From contig NZ_CAJTXD010000001.1 in the NCBI RefSeq assembly GCF_910580175.1, positions 251,657 to 315,656 of the forward strand: a DNA stretch of 64,000 nucleotides, given 5' to 3'. Source of the stretch: an uncultured Alistipes sp. (GTDB lineage: Bacteria; Bacteroidota; Bacteroidia; Bacteroidales; Rikenellaceae). A model generated the notes under the pieces. It saw nothing but the letters and a program-made list of their open reading frames with translations. It was not told where the DNA came from and ran no database searches. Position 1 is the stretch's first letter. Every line of letters begins with the position of its first letter. The position numbers were made by a program, and so were the translations under genes. This document shows, one piece after another, positions 40,705 to 49,192 of this stretch.

Positions 40705-42609
40705 TTACGGGCGGCCATTCCTCCGAAACTCGACGACCAACGACGAACGCGGTGCAACGACCGTACGATCGCTTAACTCGACCGTCTCGCCCGTGAGCAC
40801 ATCGCGGCCCTCCCGGGACAACGACTGCGTAATCTCGGCATAATGAGACCAGGGCACCTGCTTGCGGCCGCGCGAATTGTTGATGAATACGAACACGGCA
40901 TCGGTATCGTCGTAACGAAAATAAGCATAGGTATTATCGCGTGCGGCGAAGTGGAGCGTACGTCCGGAATGGATGACATGTTTGGCCTTGCGCCAGTTGA
41001 ACAGCCGTGCGGTATGATCATAGAGTTCGGCCGCCGCGCCCTTACGCTGTGCCGGATCGAACAAATCGACGGCATCCTCTGCCCAGCCGCCGGGAAAGTC
41101 GACGCGCAGACCGCCGTGCCCCTGCGACAAGTCGGCGGAACGGAACATCAACTCGTCGCCGGCGAAAACCTGGGGTATGCCGCGCAAGGTAGCCAGCAAA
41201 GTCATGGCGATCTTGGCCCGCCCGAGGTCGCCGCGCACGATATCGGCCACACGCTCGGTGTCGTGATTGCCCGCGAAGATCATCATGCGCGAAAGATCGT
41301 GGTAGACGAAATCATCGGACAAGGCGCCGTAGACCCGGATCATCCCCTCGCCCCAGCGGAGCGAATCGGAAGGCAGCGCGGCGCAAATGGCATCGCGCAG
41401 CGGGAAGTCCATGATCGAGGGCAGATGCGAATCGAAGCCGTCGCGGTTGGGGTTGCCGCCCTGCCAATAAGCCAGCTGCGGGACGTCGGAGGTCCAGCAC
41501 TCGCCCACGATATTGAGATTCGGATACTCGTCAAGCACGGCGGCGCACCACTCGCTCATAGGCACCTTCTCGTTGTAGGGATAGGTGTCGACCCGCAATC
41601 CGTCGAGGTCGGCGAACTCGATCCACCACACGGCCCACAGCTGGAAATAACGCAGCAGGAAAGGGTTGTCGAGGTTCATATCAGGCATCATCCGGTCGAA
41701 CCACCCGCCCTCCTGCACCCGCAGATCGTACTGCGAGGCATTGGGATCCATGTTGGCAGAAAAGAGGTTGTTGGTCTGCGTATAGTCGGGGAAGCGGTGC
41801 ACCCAGTCGTCGAACGGCAAATCCTGCATCCACCAATGGGCGGCGCCGCAATGGTTCGTGACCACATCCATGATAACCTTCAACCCATGACGGTGGCAGG
41901 CGGCCACGTAGTCGCGGTAGAGATCGTTCGACCCGAAACGCGGATCGATGCGATAATAATCGGCGCAGGCATAACCGTGGTACGACGCAGCCGGCTCGTT
42001 GTCGAGCAGCAAGGGCGTAGCCCACACGGCTGTGGCGCCCAGACCGGCGATGTAGTCCAGATGGTCGATCATCCCCTGCAAATCGCCGCCGTGACGGCCG
42101 AAGAACGCACGGCGGTCGGGGTTCTCGGCCGTGTCGGGCGTCGAGTCGATCGCGGGGTCGCCGTCGGCAAAACGGTCGGGCATCAACAAATAGATCATGT
42201 CGGCCGTAGTGAAACTTTTGCGCTCCGCGGAACCCTCGCGCCGCGCCGCAAAATCATAAGGCCGCTTGAAAGTCTCGTCGCCGCGCGAAAAGAGCAGATA
42301 ACGGGTGCCGGGATCGGCCGCGGCATCCACTTCGACGTCGACAAAGAGGTAATCGGGGCTGTCGGCCTTGTGCACGCCGACGACGCGCACGCCCTGCGGC
42401 CCCTCGATCCGCACCTCGCAGGCGGCGATGCTGTCGCCGTGGATCATGAGCTGGAGCGGGGTGCGCATGCCGACCCACCACGACAGCGGCTCGACATGGG
42501 CCACGCGGCCGCCGGCATCGGCGACCGTCTGCGGGTCGAACTGCGGAACGACATTGCAGGAGAAAGCGGCCATAGCAACAAAAGAAATCAGCAAACGAAA
42601 AGGTTTCAT
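40705..42609 (-). CDS. susA: neopullulanase-type GH13 lipoprotein (SusA-like)
   Basis: 634 residues. Lipoprotein signal ending at Cys18 (AAFSC) with no acidic residues right after it, so a periplasmic location is likely. The N-terminal beta domain (about 30-130) is the neopullulanase/cyclomaltodextrinase type. Catalytic residues: nucleophile Asp341 (DGLRVDTYPYNEK), acid Glu370 (VGECW) and Asp450 (GNHD). Length and domain order match B. thetaiotaomicron SusA (617). It should cut imported malto-oligosaccharides, releasing maltose. It is the last gene of the starch cluster, 6 nt after the previous gene. Confidence 0.9.
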   Translation of the reverse strand: MKPFRLLISFVAMAAFSCNVVPQFDPQTVADAGGRVAHVEPLSWWVGMRTPLQLMIHGDSIAACEVRIEGPQGVRVVGVHKADSPDYLFVDVEVDAAADPGTRYLLFSRGDETFKRPYDFAARREGSAERKSFTTADMIYLLMPDRFADGDPAIDSTPDTAENPDRRAFFGRHGGDLQGMIDHLDYIAGLGATAVWATPLLLDNEPAASYHGYACADYYRIDPRFGSNDLYRDYVAACHRHGLKVIMDVVTNHCGAAHWWMQDLPFDDWVHRFPDYTQTNNLFSANMDPNASQYDLRVQEGGWFDRMMPDMNLDNPFLLRYFQLWAVWWIEFADLDGLRVDTYPYNEKVPMSEWCAAVLDEYPNLNIVGECWTSDVPQLAYWQGGNPNRDGFDSHLPSIMDFPLRDAICAALPSDSLRWGEGMIRVYGALSDDFVYHDLSRMMIFAGNHDTERVADIVRGDLGRAKIAMTLLATLRGIPQVFAGDELMFRSADLSQGHGGLRVDFPGGWAEDAVDLFDPAQRKGAAAELYDHTARLFNWRKAKHVIHSGRTLHFAARDNTYAYFRYDDTDAVFVFINNSRGRKQVPWSHYAEITQSLSREGRDVLTGETVELSDRTVVAPRSSLVVEFRRNGRP

Positions 42610-42615
42610 ACGATT

Positions 42616-43890
42616 TTATCGGGTCAGAATCCGGTAACTCCAGGGGGCCATGTCTTCGACGACCCGCTCCGGCAAACGATAGTCGGCCCCGGTCATCGCA
42701 TCGGTATACGGCCCGGCGTAGATACCGGTATTGTATTCGGCATGGATGGCATAGGGCGAAAGATTCATGATGGCGATCACGCGATTGTCGGAAATCTCGC
42801 GCACGGCGATCATCAGGCAATCCTCGGCGTTATTGCGTATCTCGATCATCTCCGCGCCCTGCTCGCCGGCGGCCAGCGCAGCATTTTCGTGCCGCAGACG
42901 GGTAAGGCGCCGGTAAAAACACGTGAAGTCGTTCAACTCGTAAGCCGGGATGGGATCGCGGTCGAAGAAAGCGAACGAATGGTCGTAGCCCACCTCCTGC
43001 CCGGTATAGATCAGGGGCAGGCCGCGCGGCACAACGAACGAGAAGACGGCCATCGCCTCGCGGGCATCGCCCAGACGCTCGAACTCCGAACCGCTCCACG
43101 AATTCTCATCGTGGTTGGAGGTAAACGCCAGGCGCATAGCCGAACGGGGATAACGCTCGCGATCGGCATAGATGTAATCGCGCAAGGCGGTAACGCGCCT
43201 GCGCTGCTGCGCGACGTCGACCATCAGATGGTGCATCTCCCACGCATAGCAAGCGTCGAAAGCCCCCTCGTCGAAAAGATTGGTCTCCTCGGCCTCGGCG
43301 AGCATGAAGAGGTCGGGGTTCACGCGCTTGAGACGCCGCACGGCGGCATTCCAGAACTCGACGGGCACCAACATCGCCATGTCGCACCGGAAACCGTCGA
43401 CGGCATGGTCGCACACCCAGAACTCCATGGCTTCGACCTGCGCATCCCACACGGCGGGATTGGCGTAGTCGAGCTTGGCCGTATCGGTCCAGTCCCAAGG
43501 CACGGCGGGGCGCCCCTCGCTGTCGTAGACGTAGAAATCGGGGTGCTCCGCGATCCACCGGGCATCGCGGGCGGTATGGTTGGCCACCCAGTCGAGCAAC
43601 ACCTTCAACCCCAGGCGGTGCGCCTCGGCGACAAACGCATCGAAATCCTCCATCGACCCCAGCTCGGGGTTGACGGCGCAGTAATCTCGAATCGAATAAT
43701 AAGACCCCAACGACCCTTTGCGGCCCTCGATGCCGATCGGGTAAACGGGCATGAGCCACACGGCGTCGACACCCAGATCGCGCAAAAACGCAAGCCGCGA
43801 AGCGGCGGCGCGCAAAGTCCCCTCGGGCGTCAACTGACGCACGTTCAACTCATAAATTACGGCACGATAACTCCAATCGGGATGCAACAT
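42616..43890 (-). CDS. cytoplasmic GH13 alpha-glucosidase/amylase-like enzyme
   Basis: 424 residues from the ATG at 43890; no signal peptide (starts MLHPDWSYRAVIYELN), so cytoplasmic. GH13 triad: Asp170 (DGFRCD), Glu199 (MLAEAEE) and Asp261 (SNHDENSW). The protein is strongly similar to the lipoprotein GH13 just upstream at 43972 along nearly all its length, with the pair probably arising by duplication. Its likely substrate is short malto-oligosaccharide that reaches the cytoplasm. It begins 81 nt after its paralogue and 6 nt before susA. Confidence 0.88.
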   Translation of the reverse strand: MLHPDWSYRAVIYELNVRQLTPEGTLRAAASRLAFLRDLGVDAVWLMPVYPIGIEGRKGSLGSYYSIRDYCAVNPELGSMEDFDAFVAEAHRLGLKVLLDWVANHTARDARWIAEHPDFYVYDSEGRPAVPWDWTDTAKLDYANPAVWDAQVEAMEFWVCDHAVDGFRCDMAMLVPVEFWNAAVRRLKRVNPDLFMLAEAEETNLFDEGAFDACYAWEMHHLMVDVAQQRRRVTALRDYIYADRERYPRSAMRLAFTSNHDENSWSGSEFERLGDAREAMAVFSFVVPRGLPLIYTGQEVGYDHSFAFFDRDPIPAYELNDFTCFYRRLTRLRHENAALAAGEQGAEMIEIRNNAEDCLMIAVREISDNRVIAIMNLSPYAIHAEYNTGIYAGPYTDAMTGADYRLPERVVEDMAPWSYRILTR

Positions 43891-43971
43891 AAAGCAATGA
43901 ATCGTCAATAGTTAATGATGAATGATCGCATTGCGCGTTCTGCGCACAAAACAACTATTCATTATTCACTA

Positions 43972-45342
43972 TCAATTATTAATTAAAATAAGGTATTCCC
44001 ACGGGCCGAGCGAGAACTCCTCGCCGGGCACGATCGGATGCGGCTCGCCGGTCATGGCGTCGATGAAATCGCCGCCGACCTCGACAGTCGGAATCACGGC
44101 CTGCGGGCTGCCCGAAAGGTTGAACAGACACACGACCTTGTTGTCGCCCGCCGTGCGCGTGAAAGCCATCACATCGGCGACGGCGCCGCCCATATAGGTC
44201 ATTTCGCCGCCCCGCTCGCCGCCGGCCAACGCAGGATTGGCGTGACGCAGCGCATTGAGCCGCTTGTAGAACTCCGACCATTCGTTCGGCTCCCAGGCCG
44301 GAACGGGGTCTTTCTCGAAGAAAGCGAAGCGATGGTCGTAGCCGATCTCCTGCCCCGTATAGATCAACGGCAGGCTCTGGGGCAGCACATAGGTCAAGGC
44401 GGCCATTGTCGCGGCGGCATCGCCCATGCGCTCGAACTCGGTGCCGTTCCACGAATTCTCATCATGGTTGGAGGTAAACATCATGCGGTAGGCCGAGGCG
44501 GGAAACTCCTCGCCGTACTTAGCCAGCAGCACCCGAAGATCGGCCGCCGACTTCTTGCCCTGCGCGATGTCGTTCAACACGTGGTGCAAATCCCAAGCGT
44601 AGGTGGCGTCGAACCCGTCGGCATGGAACTGCGGCCCCTCGGCCTCGGCCAGCAGGAAGAGGTCGGGCCGGATAGCACGGATCTGCGCGAAAGCATATTC
44701 CCAATAATCATGCGGCACCTCCATGGCCACGTCGCAGCGGAAGCCGTCGACACCCTTGCCTACCCAGAACGTCAGCACGTCGAGCATGGCATCGCGCACG
44801 CCCGGAGTTTCGTAATTGAGCTTGGCGATGTCCGTCCAGTCGTACTGCACGGCGGGGGCGCCCGTCGAATCGCGCACGTACCATTCGGCCGGCCGCTCGG
44901 TAACCCAGGCGGCATCGGGCGAAGTGTGGTTGGCCACATAATCGAGAATCACGCGCAGCCCCAGCTCGTGGGCGCGGTCGAGAAACTGCTCGAAATCGGC
45001 CATCGTGCCCATCTCGGGGTTGACGTCCATATAATCGCGGATCGCATAGTAGGAACCCAGCGAACCCTTGCGGCCCTTCTCGCCGATGGGATGGATCGGC
45101 ATGAGCCACACGATGTCGACGCCCAGGTCGCGCAGGCGGGGCAGCTGCTGCGCGGCGGCGGCGAACGTACCCTCGGGCGTGAACTGGCGCACGTTCATCT
45201 CGTAGAGTACGGCATCGTAAGTCCAGTCGGCGTGAGCCTGGGTGGCGGCCCGGCGGGAGCACGACGCCGAAGCCAGCAAAAGAACGATGCCCAGCACCGT
45301 CAGGGTGCCGAAGCGGGAAGCAAGATTGAAAATCCGTTTCAT
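43972..45342 (-). CDS. lipoprotein GH13 enzyme, paralogue of the cytoplasmic one
   Basis: 456 residues; lipoprotein signal ending at Cys28 (LLLASASC) followed by SRRAATQ, with no acidic surface-export residues, so periplasmic anchoring is likely. GH13 motifs: VDGFRCDVAME, LLAEAEG and SNHDENSWNG. The body shares long blocks with the gene at 42616 (VLYEMNVRQFTPEGT, KGRKGSLGSYYAIRDY, LPLIYTGQEIGYDH). It should trim malto-oligosaccharides. Only 4 nt separate it from the upstream GH13. Confidence 0.9.
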   Translation of the reverse strand: MKRIFNLASRFGTLTVLGIVLLLASASCSRRAATQAHADWTYDAVLYEMNVRQFTPEGTFAAAAQQLPRLRDLGVDIVWLMPIHPIGEKGRKGSLGSYYAIRDYMDVNPEMGTMADFEQFLDRAHELGLRVILDYVANHTSPDAAWVTERPAEWYVRDSTGAPAVQYDWTDIAKLNYETPGVRDAMLDVLTFWVGKGVDGFRCDVAMEVPHDYWEYAFAQIRAIRPDLFLLAEAEGPQFHADGFDATYAWDLHHVLNDIAQGKKSAADLRVLLAKYGEEFPASAYRMMFTSNHDENSWNGTEFERMGDAAATMAALTYVLPQSLPLIYTGQEIGYDHRFAFFEKDPVPAWEPNEWSEFYKRLNALRHANPALAGGERGGEMTYMGGAVADVMAFTRTAGDNKVVCLFNLSGSPQAVIPTVEVGGDFIDAMTGEPHPIVPGEEFSLGPWEYLILINN

Positions 45343-45346
45343 TGGT

Positions 45347-47446
45347 TTATTCGGTTTTGGTCAGTATTTCGAAATCTGCGGGCGCCAGCTCCACGAAGAG
45401 CCGCCCGTCGGGCCGGAAGCCGAATTCGGCCCCAAAGTTAGCTTTAAATTTTTGATTTTCGCCCATCGCGGCAGGCAGATCGCACTCGACCTGCTGCGGA
45501 CGATCGCCCGTGTTGAGCGCCACGATGACCCAGTCGCCCATGTAGACGCGGGCAAAGACCCACACCCGATCGGTCAGAGCGAGCGTGGTCATGTCGCCGT
45601 AGAGAAGCGGCATGGACGAACGGCGCAGACGGGTCAGGGTGCATGTCAGCTCCTTCTGCGCCTGCTCGCGGGGAGAGTAGCCGTCGAAACGCATCATTCG
45701 CCGGTTGTCGGGGTCGTTGGCGCCCGGCTCGCCGTACTCATCGCCCTGGTAGATGCAGGGCACGCCGGGAACGGTGCAGTTCAGGGCCTGGATCAGAGCC
45801 AGCTTGCGGTAACCCACCGGATCGCCCACGCCGATATGGCGTTTCCATCCGGCGGCCTTGTGATCCTCGCCGGGCGAGACGGCCCCGCCGGCCAGCGAAA
45901 TCAACCGGGCCTTGTCGTGGTTGCCCGTGATGTTGCCCATGGTATGGTGGGCGCCGTAGGCCGCGAGCGACTCGTCGACCACGGCGGCCAGATCGCGGAG
46001 CGGACGTCCGCAAGTCAAGACATCGAGCGCCGTATGGTAGACATTGAAATCGAACTGCGCGTCGATCATGCCGCTCTTGACATAGGAGCCGATCAACTCA
46101 GGCGACCCGTAGGTCTCGCCGATCTGCCACAGATCGCGGTCGGGGAAGCGCGTCTTCATCTTGCGGGTAAGCATACGCCAGTAATTCTCGGGAATATGCT
46201 TGCAGGCGTCGTGGCGGAAGCCGTCGAGGTCGAACTCGGCCACCCAATAGAGCGCGGAATCGGTCATCGGGCCGCACACCTCGGGCCGCTGGAGGTCGAG
46301 CGAAGGGATGTGTTCGTCGAACCAGGTGGTCAGACGCTGTTCGTCCCACAACTCCAGATTCTTGCGTCCGTCGGGCAAATCAAGCGGCGTTACCCAGTCG
46401 GGATGAGCCTGCAAGACGGGCGCATGGATGTGCAGATGGTTGGCCACGTAGTCGAGGATGACATTCATGCCATGGGCATGAGCCGTAGCAAGCAAGGCGT
46501 GCAAATCCTCGGGCGTGCCGAAGCGGTCGTCGACCCGGGTGGTATGGATGGGCCAATAACCGTGATAACCCGAGAAACGGGTAAACGGCTCCTTGTTGAG
46601 ACCCCACGCGTCGCGCGGATTCTGCGTGACGGGCGAAATCCAGATCGTGGTAATGCCGAGCGAATCGAAGAAACCCTGCTCGATGCGCCGGGCGATGCCT
46701 TGCAGGTCGCCGCCCTGATAGTCGACCTGCGGCAGTACGTCGGGCCGGTTCAAGGGCCGGTCGTTGGAAAGGTCGCCGTTCTCGAAACGGTCGATCATCA
46801 ATGAATAGAGCACTTGAGCCTGCTTGTCATGGCGATCGAGCCGCGAGACGTCGAGCACGGGAGCGCCGTTTTCGAGCGGCACGAGCAGATCGTTGAACCG
46901 CGCGTCGTCGGAGGCAGCGAAAAGTCGCAGCCACGAACGCCGCACCCTGGCGGCATCGCCGGGAACGATGACCGAAATGCCGTTGTCGCCGACCGAAACA
47001 TAATGTTCGGGTAACCGGCAATTCTGCCACAAAGCAACGACCTGCAACGGTTTCTGCGACGTGCGGACGAAGACTTCATGCCCGCGGCAACTCTCGGAGA
47101 AAGCCCATGCTGCGGCTTTGCGCTCGCCGCCGAGAGCCGCCACGGAGAGCCGGCGACCGTCGCACCAGGCCTCGAACGACGCGGCGAAAGCCCCCTGGGG
47201 AGCCGTTACGACGAATTCCGACCAGTCATCGGCGGCCGGAACGATCCGCAGCGCGGCGGAAGTTACCGAATCGGCCCGCTCCCAACAAGGAAAGTAATCG
47301 GTAAGCCACAATCGGTTGTCGCCGGGCTGCAAGAGCGCCGGCACGACGGGCCGCTCGTTGCCGACAGCGGGCAACTCGGGAAAAACCCGTGTACGGCAAC
47401 CGCTCAACAGAGCGGCGACCGACAGAAAGAGGAAAAGCCGTTTCAT
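45347..47446 (-). CDS. large lipoprotein GH13 enzyme with an N-terminal beta domain
   Basis: 699 residues; lipoprotein signal ending at Cys17 (LLSGC). About 200 residues before the barrel form an extra beta-rich domain of unknown type. Barrel motifs: DLDGFRHDACKH (nucleophile), IGETYGSPE (acid) and ITGNHDKAR. The C-terminal beta domain ends with VELAPADFEIL. It begins with a 4-nt overlap with the stop of the upstream amylase gene, a translational coupling arrangement. No acidic residues follow the Cys, so a periplasmic site is likely. Confidence 0.88.
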   Translation of the reverse strand: MKRLFLFLSVAALLSGCRTRVFPELPAVGNERPVVPALLQPGDNRLWLTDYFPCWERADSVTSAALRIVPAADDWSEFVVTAPQGAFAASFEAWCDGRRLSVAALGGERKAAAWAFSESCRGHEVFVRTSQKPLQVVALWQNCRLPEHYVSVGDNGISVIVPGDAARVRRSWLRLFAASDDARFNDLLVPLENGAPVLDVSRLDRHDKQAQVLYSLMIDRFENGDLSNDRPLNRPDVLPQVDYQGGDLQGIARRIEQGFFDSLGITTIWISPVTQNPRDAWGLNKEPFTRFSGYHGYWPIHTTRVDDRFGTPEDLHALLATAHAHGMNVILDYVANHLHIHAPVLQAHPDWVTPLDLPDGRKNLELWDEQRLTTWFDEHIPSLDLQRPEVCGPMTDSALYWVAEFDLDGFRHDACKHIPENYWRMLTRKMKTRFPDRDLWQIGETYGSPELIGSYVKSGMIDAQFDFNVYHTALDVLTCGRPLRDLAAVVDESLAAYGAHHTMGNITGNHDKARLISLAGGAVSPGEDHKAAGWKRHIGVGDPVGYRKLALIQALNCTVPGVPCIYQGDEYGEPGANDPDNRRMMRFDGYSPREQAQKELTCTLTRLRRSSMPLLYGDMTTLALTDRVWVFARVYMGDWVIVALNTGDRPQQVECDLPAAMGENQKFKANFGAEFGFRPDGRLFVELAPADFEILTKTE

Positions 47447-49122
47447 AAGGATTTCATCTCAAGAATAATCGAAGAATAAGGCGGCATATCGAGCGTATGC
47501 CGGGCACCCTGCGAGGAAATCGTGGCTCCGTTCATGTTGGCGACGGGCGCGTCGACGGCCCCCTCGAAAGCATAGGAACACGACGTGTTGGAAACGTTGT
47601 GCACGACCAACAACTTCTCGCTGCCGGCAATACGGTAAAACGCCATGATGTGCTTGTCGCGGCTCTCCTCATCGTCGAACCACTCGGGCAGCTCGATCGT
47701 TCCCCCGGCCAAGGCGGAATAGGTATTGCGCAGACGCAAGAACTTGCGGTAGACGTTGTAGAGCGACGCGACGTTCTCGGCCTGCACGGCGACACTGCCG
47801 ACACCCAAATCGGTATTGAGTTTCGATGTGATCCACGTCGGGCGCTCCGCATCCTCGGCCTTGGGCTTCCAAAGCATCGGTTCGCGCACGTTGCGGTCGC
47901 CGTCCTTGTCGCTCTTGTCGCCGAAGAAGCCGAGTTCCTCGCCATAGTAAACGTAGGGCGACCCGACGGAAGTCAACAACACGGCCGCCGCGATCTTGCA
48001 GCGCTCGAGCGACACGGAATGCGAACCGCCGACCGCCGTGCGGGCGCGGTTTTCGTCATGGTTGGACAATTTGGTAGCCTGGATGAAGTCGGCGCGCTTG
48101 GCCGCAAAAACCTCGCGCTCGGCGATCATGTCCTTGGGGAACCATTTGGCATGGTCGTTCTGAATGGCGTAGAGCAGACGATCCTGCCAAGCGGTAAAGT
48201 CGAACAACGCAGGCAGGCCCTTGTAATATTCGGCCATCTGGTCGGTGGCCAGCCAACACTCCCCTACCATGTAGACATCCTCGAAACCGAGCTGGGACTT
48301 GCCTTGGAAATAAGCATTGACATCGGTATAGAACTTGCCGAGCCAAGTGGGATTCTCGGCCGAAATCTCGCTATCATAGATATGTTTCACGGCGTCGAGG
48401 CGGAAGCCGTCGACCCCCTTGTCGATCCAGAATTCGGCAGCGTCGGTCAAGGCGCGGAACGCCCCGCTCTGTTCGCACGAAGCGGCAGGGCCGTAGTTGA
48501 GATCGGGCATCGACCGGTCGAAAACGCCCTGATAGAACCAGCCGGTCGTACCCGACGGCACGGCGATCCACCCCGGCGTTTCGGTCTGGGAAAAGTGGTA
48601 GAAACTGCGGTAGGGATTCGTCTCGCTCTTGCAGGCTTCGAGGAACCACGGGCAATAATGCGAGGTGTGGTTGGGCACGAAGTCGAGGATGACGCGGATC
48701 TTGCGCTTGTGGGCCTCGGCGACGAGATTTTCGAGGTCGGTCAAAGTACCGTAGTCGGGGTTGACGGCCTTGTAGTCGATGACGTCGTAACCATGCTCGG
48801 AATCGCAAGTGTAAATGGGCAGCAGCCAGATGCCGGCGACGCCCAGATCGTCGAGGTAATCTAATTTGGCCGTGACGCCGTTCAAGTCGCCGATGCCGTC
48901 GCCGTTGCTGTCGGCGAACGAACGGACGTAAATCTGGTAGAAGACTCCGGCGCGCTTCTCGCCGTCGAAAGGCCGGGCCTCATACTGCGACACCCGATCG
49001 ACGACATCCGGATTGCCCGGACAGGGGCCTACCGGAACCGGAGCGTCGGGATCGGAAGAACAAGCGCCCGTCCACAGCAGGGCCGCAGCAAGGAAAAGTC
49101 GGAAGAATTTGCTGAAAAACAT
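47443..49122 (-). CDS. surface alpha-amylase, SusG-like, without the CBM58 insertion
   Basis: 559 residues from the ATG at 49122; an ATG seven codons earlier is also possible but gives a longer, less regular signal. Lipoprotein signal ends at Cys21 (TGAC) followed by SSDPDAP, with acids at +4 and +6 that fit a surface-export signal. GH13 motifs: KGVDGFRLDAVKHI, YMVGECWLA and LSNHDENRA. B. thetaiotaomicron SusG has 692 residues because of a CBM58 insertion, absent here. It should start starch cutting on the cell surface. The gene starts 70 nt after susF and overlaps the next gene by 4 nt. Confidence 0.88.
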   Translation of the reverse strand: MFFSKFFRLFLAAALLWTGACSSDPDAPVPVGPCPGNPDVVDRVSQYEARPFDGEKRAGVFYQIYVRSFADSNGDGIGDLNGVTAKLDYLDDLGVAGIWLLPIYTCDSEHGYDVIDYKAVNPDYGTLTDLENLVAEAHKRKIRVILDFVPNHTSHYCPWFLEACKSETNPYRSFYHFSQTETPGWIAVPSGTTGWFYQGVFDRSMPDLNYGPAASCEQSGAFRALTDAAEFWIDKGVDGFRLDAVKHIYDSEISAENPTWLGKFYTDVNAYFQGKSQLGFEDVYMVGECWLATDQMAEYYKGLPALFDFTAWQDRLLYAIQNDHAKWFPKDMIAEREVFAAKRADFIQATKLSNHDENRARTAVGGSHSVSLERCKIAAAVLLTSVGSPYVYYGEELGFFGDKSDKDGDRNVREPMLWKPKAEDAERPTWITSKLNTDLGVGSVAVQAENVASLYNVYRKFLRLRNTYSALAGGTIELPEWFDDEESRDKHIMAFYRIAGSEKLLVVHNVSNTSCSYAFEGAVDAPVANMNGATISSQGARHTLDMPPYSSIILEMKSL

Positions 49123-49192
49123 GGTTTGCAGTTTTAGGAACATTAGAAACCGGCGTGCCGGTCAAGGCACGCCGGTCAAGGAGACGGCATGC

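Noticed and set aside
40843..43911. A 1022-codon plus-strand open frame opposite the GH13 genes
   Set aside because: Antisense shadow of two genes with clear catalytic motifs; the frame crosses the gap between them, as expected from composition alone.
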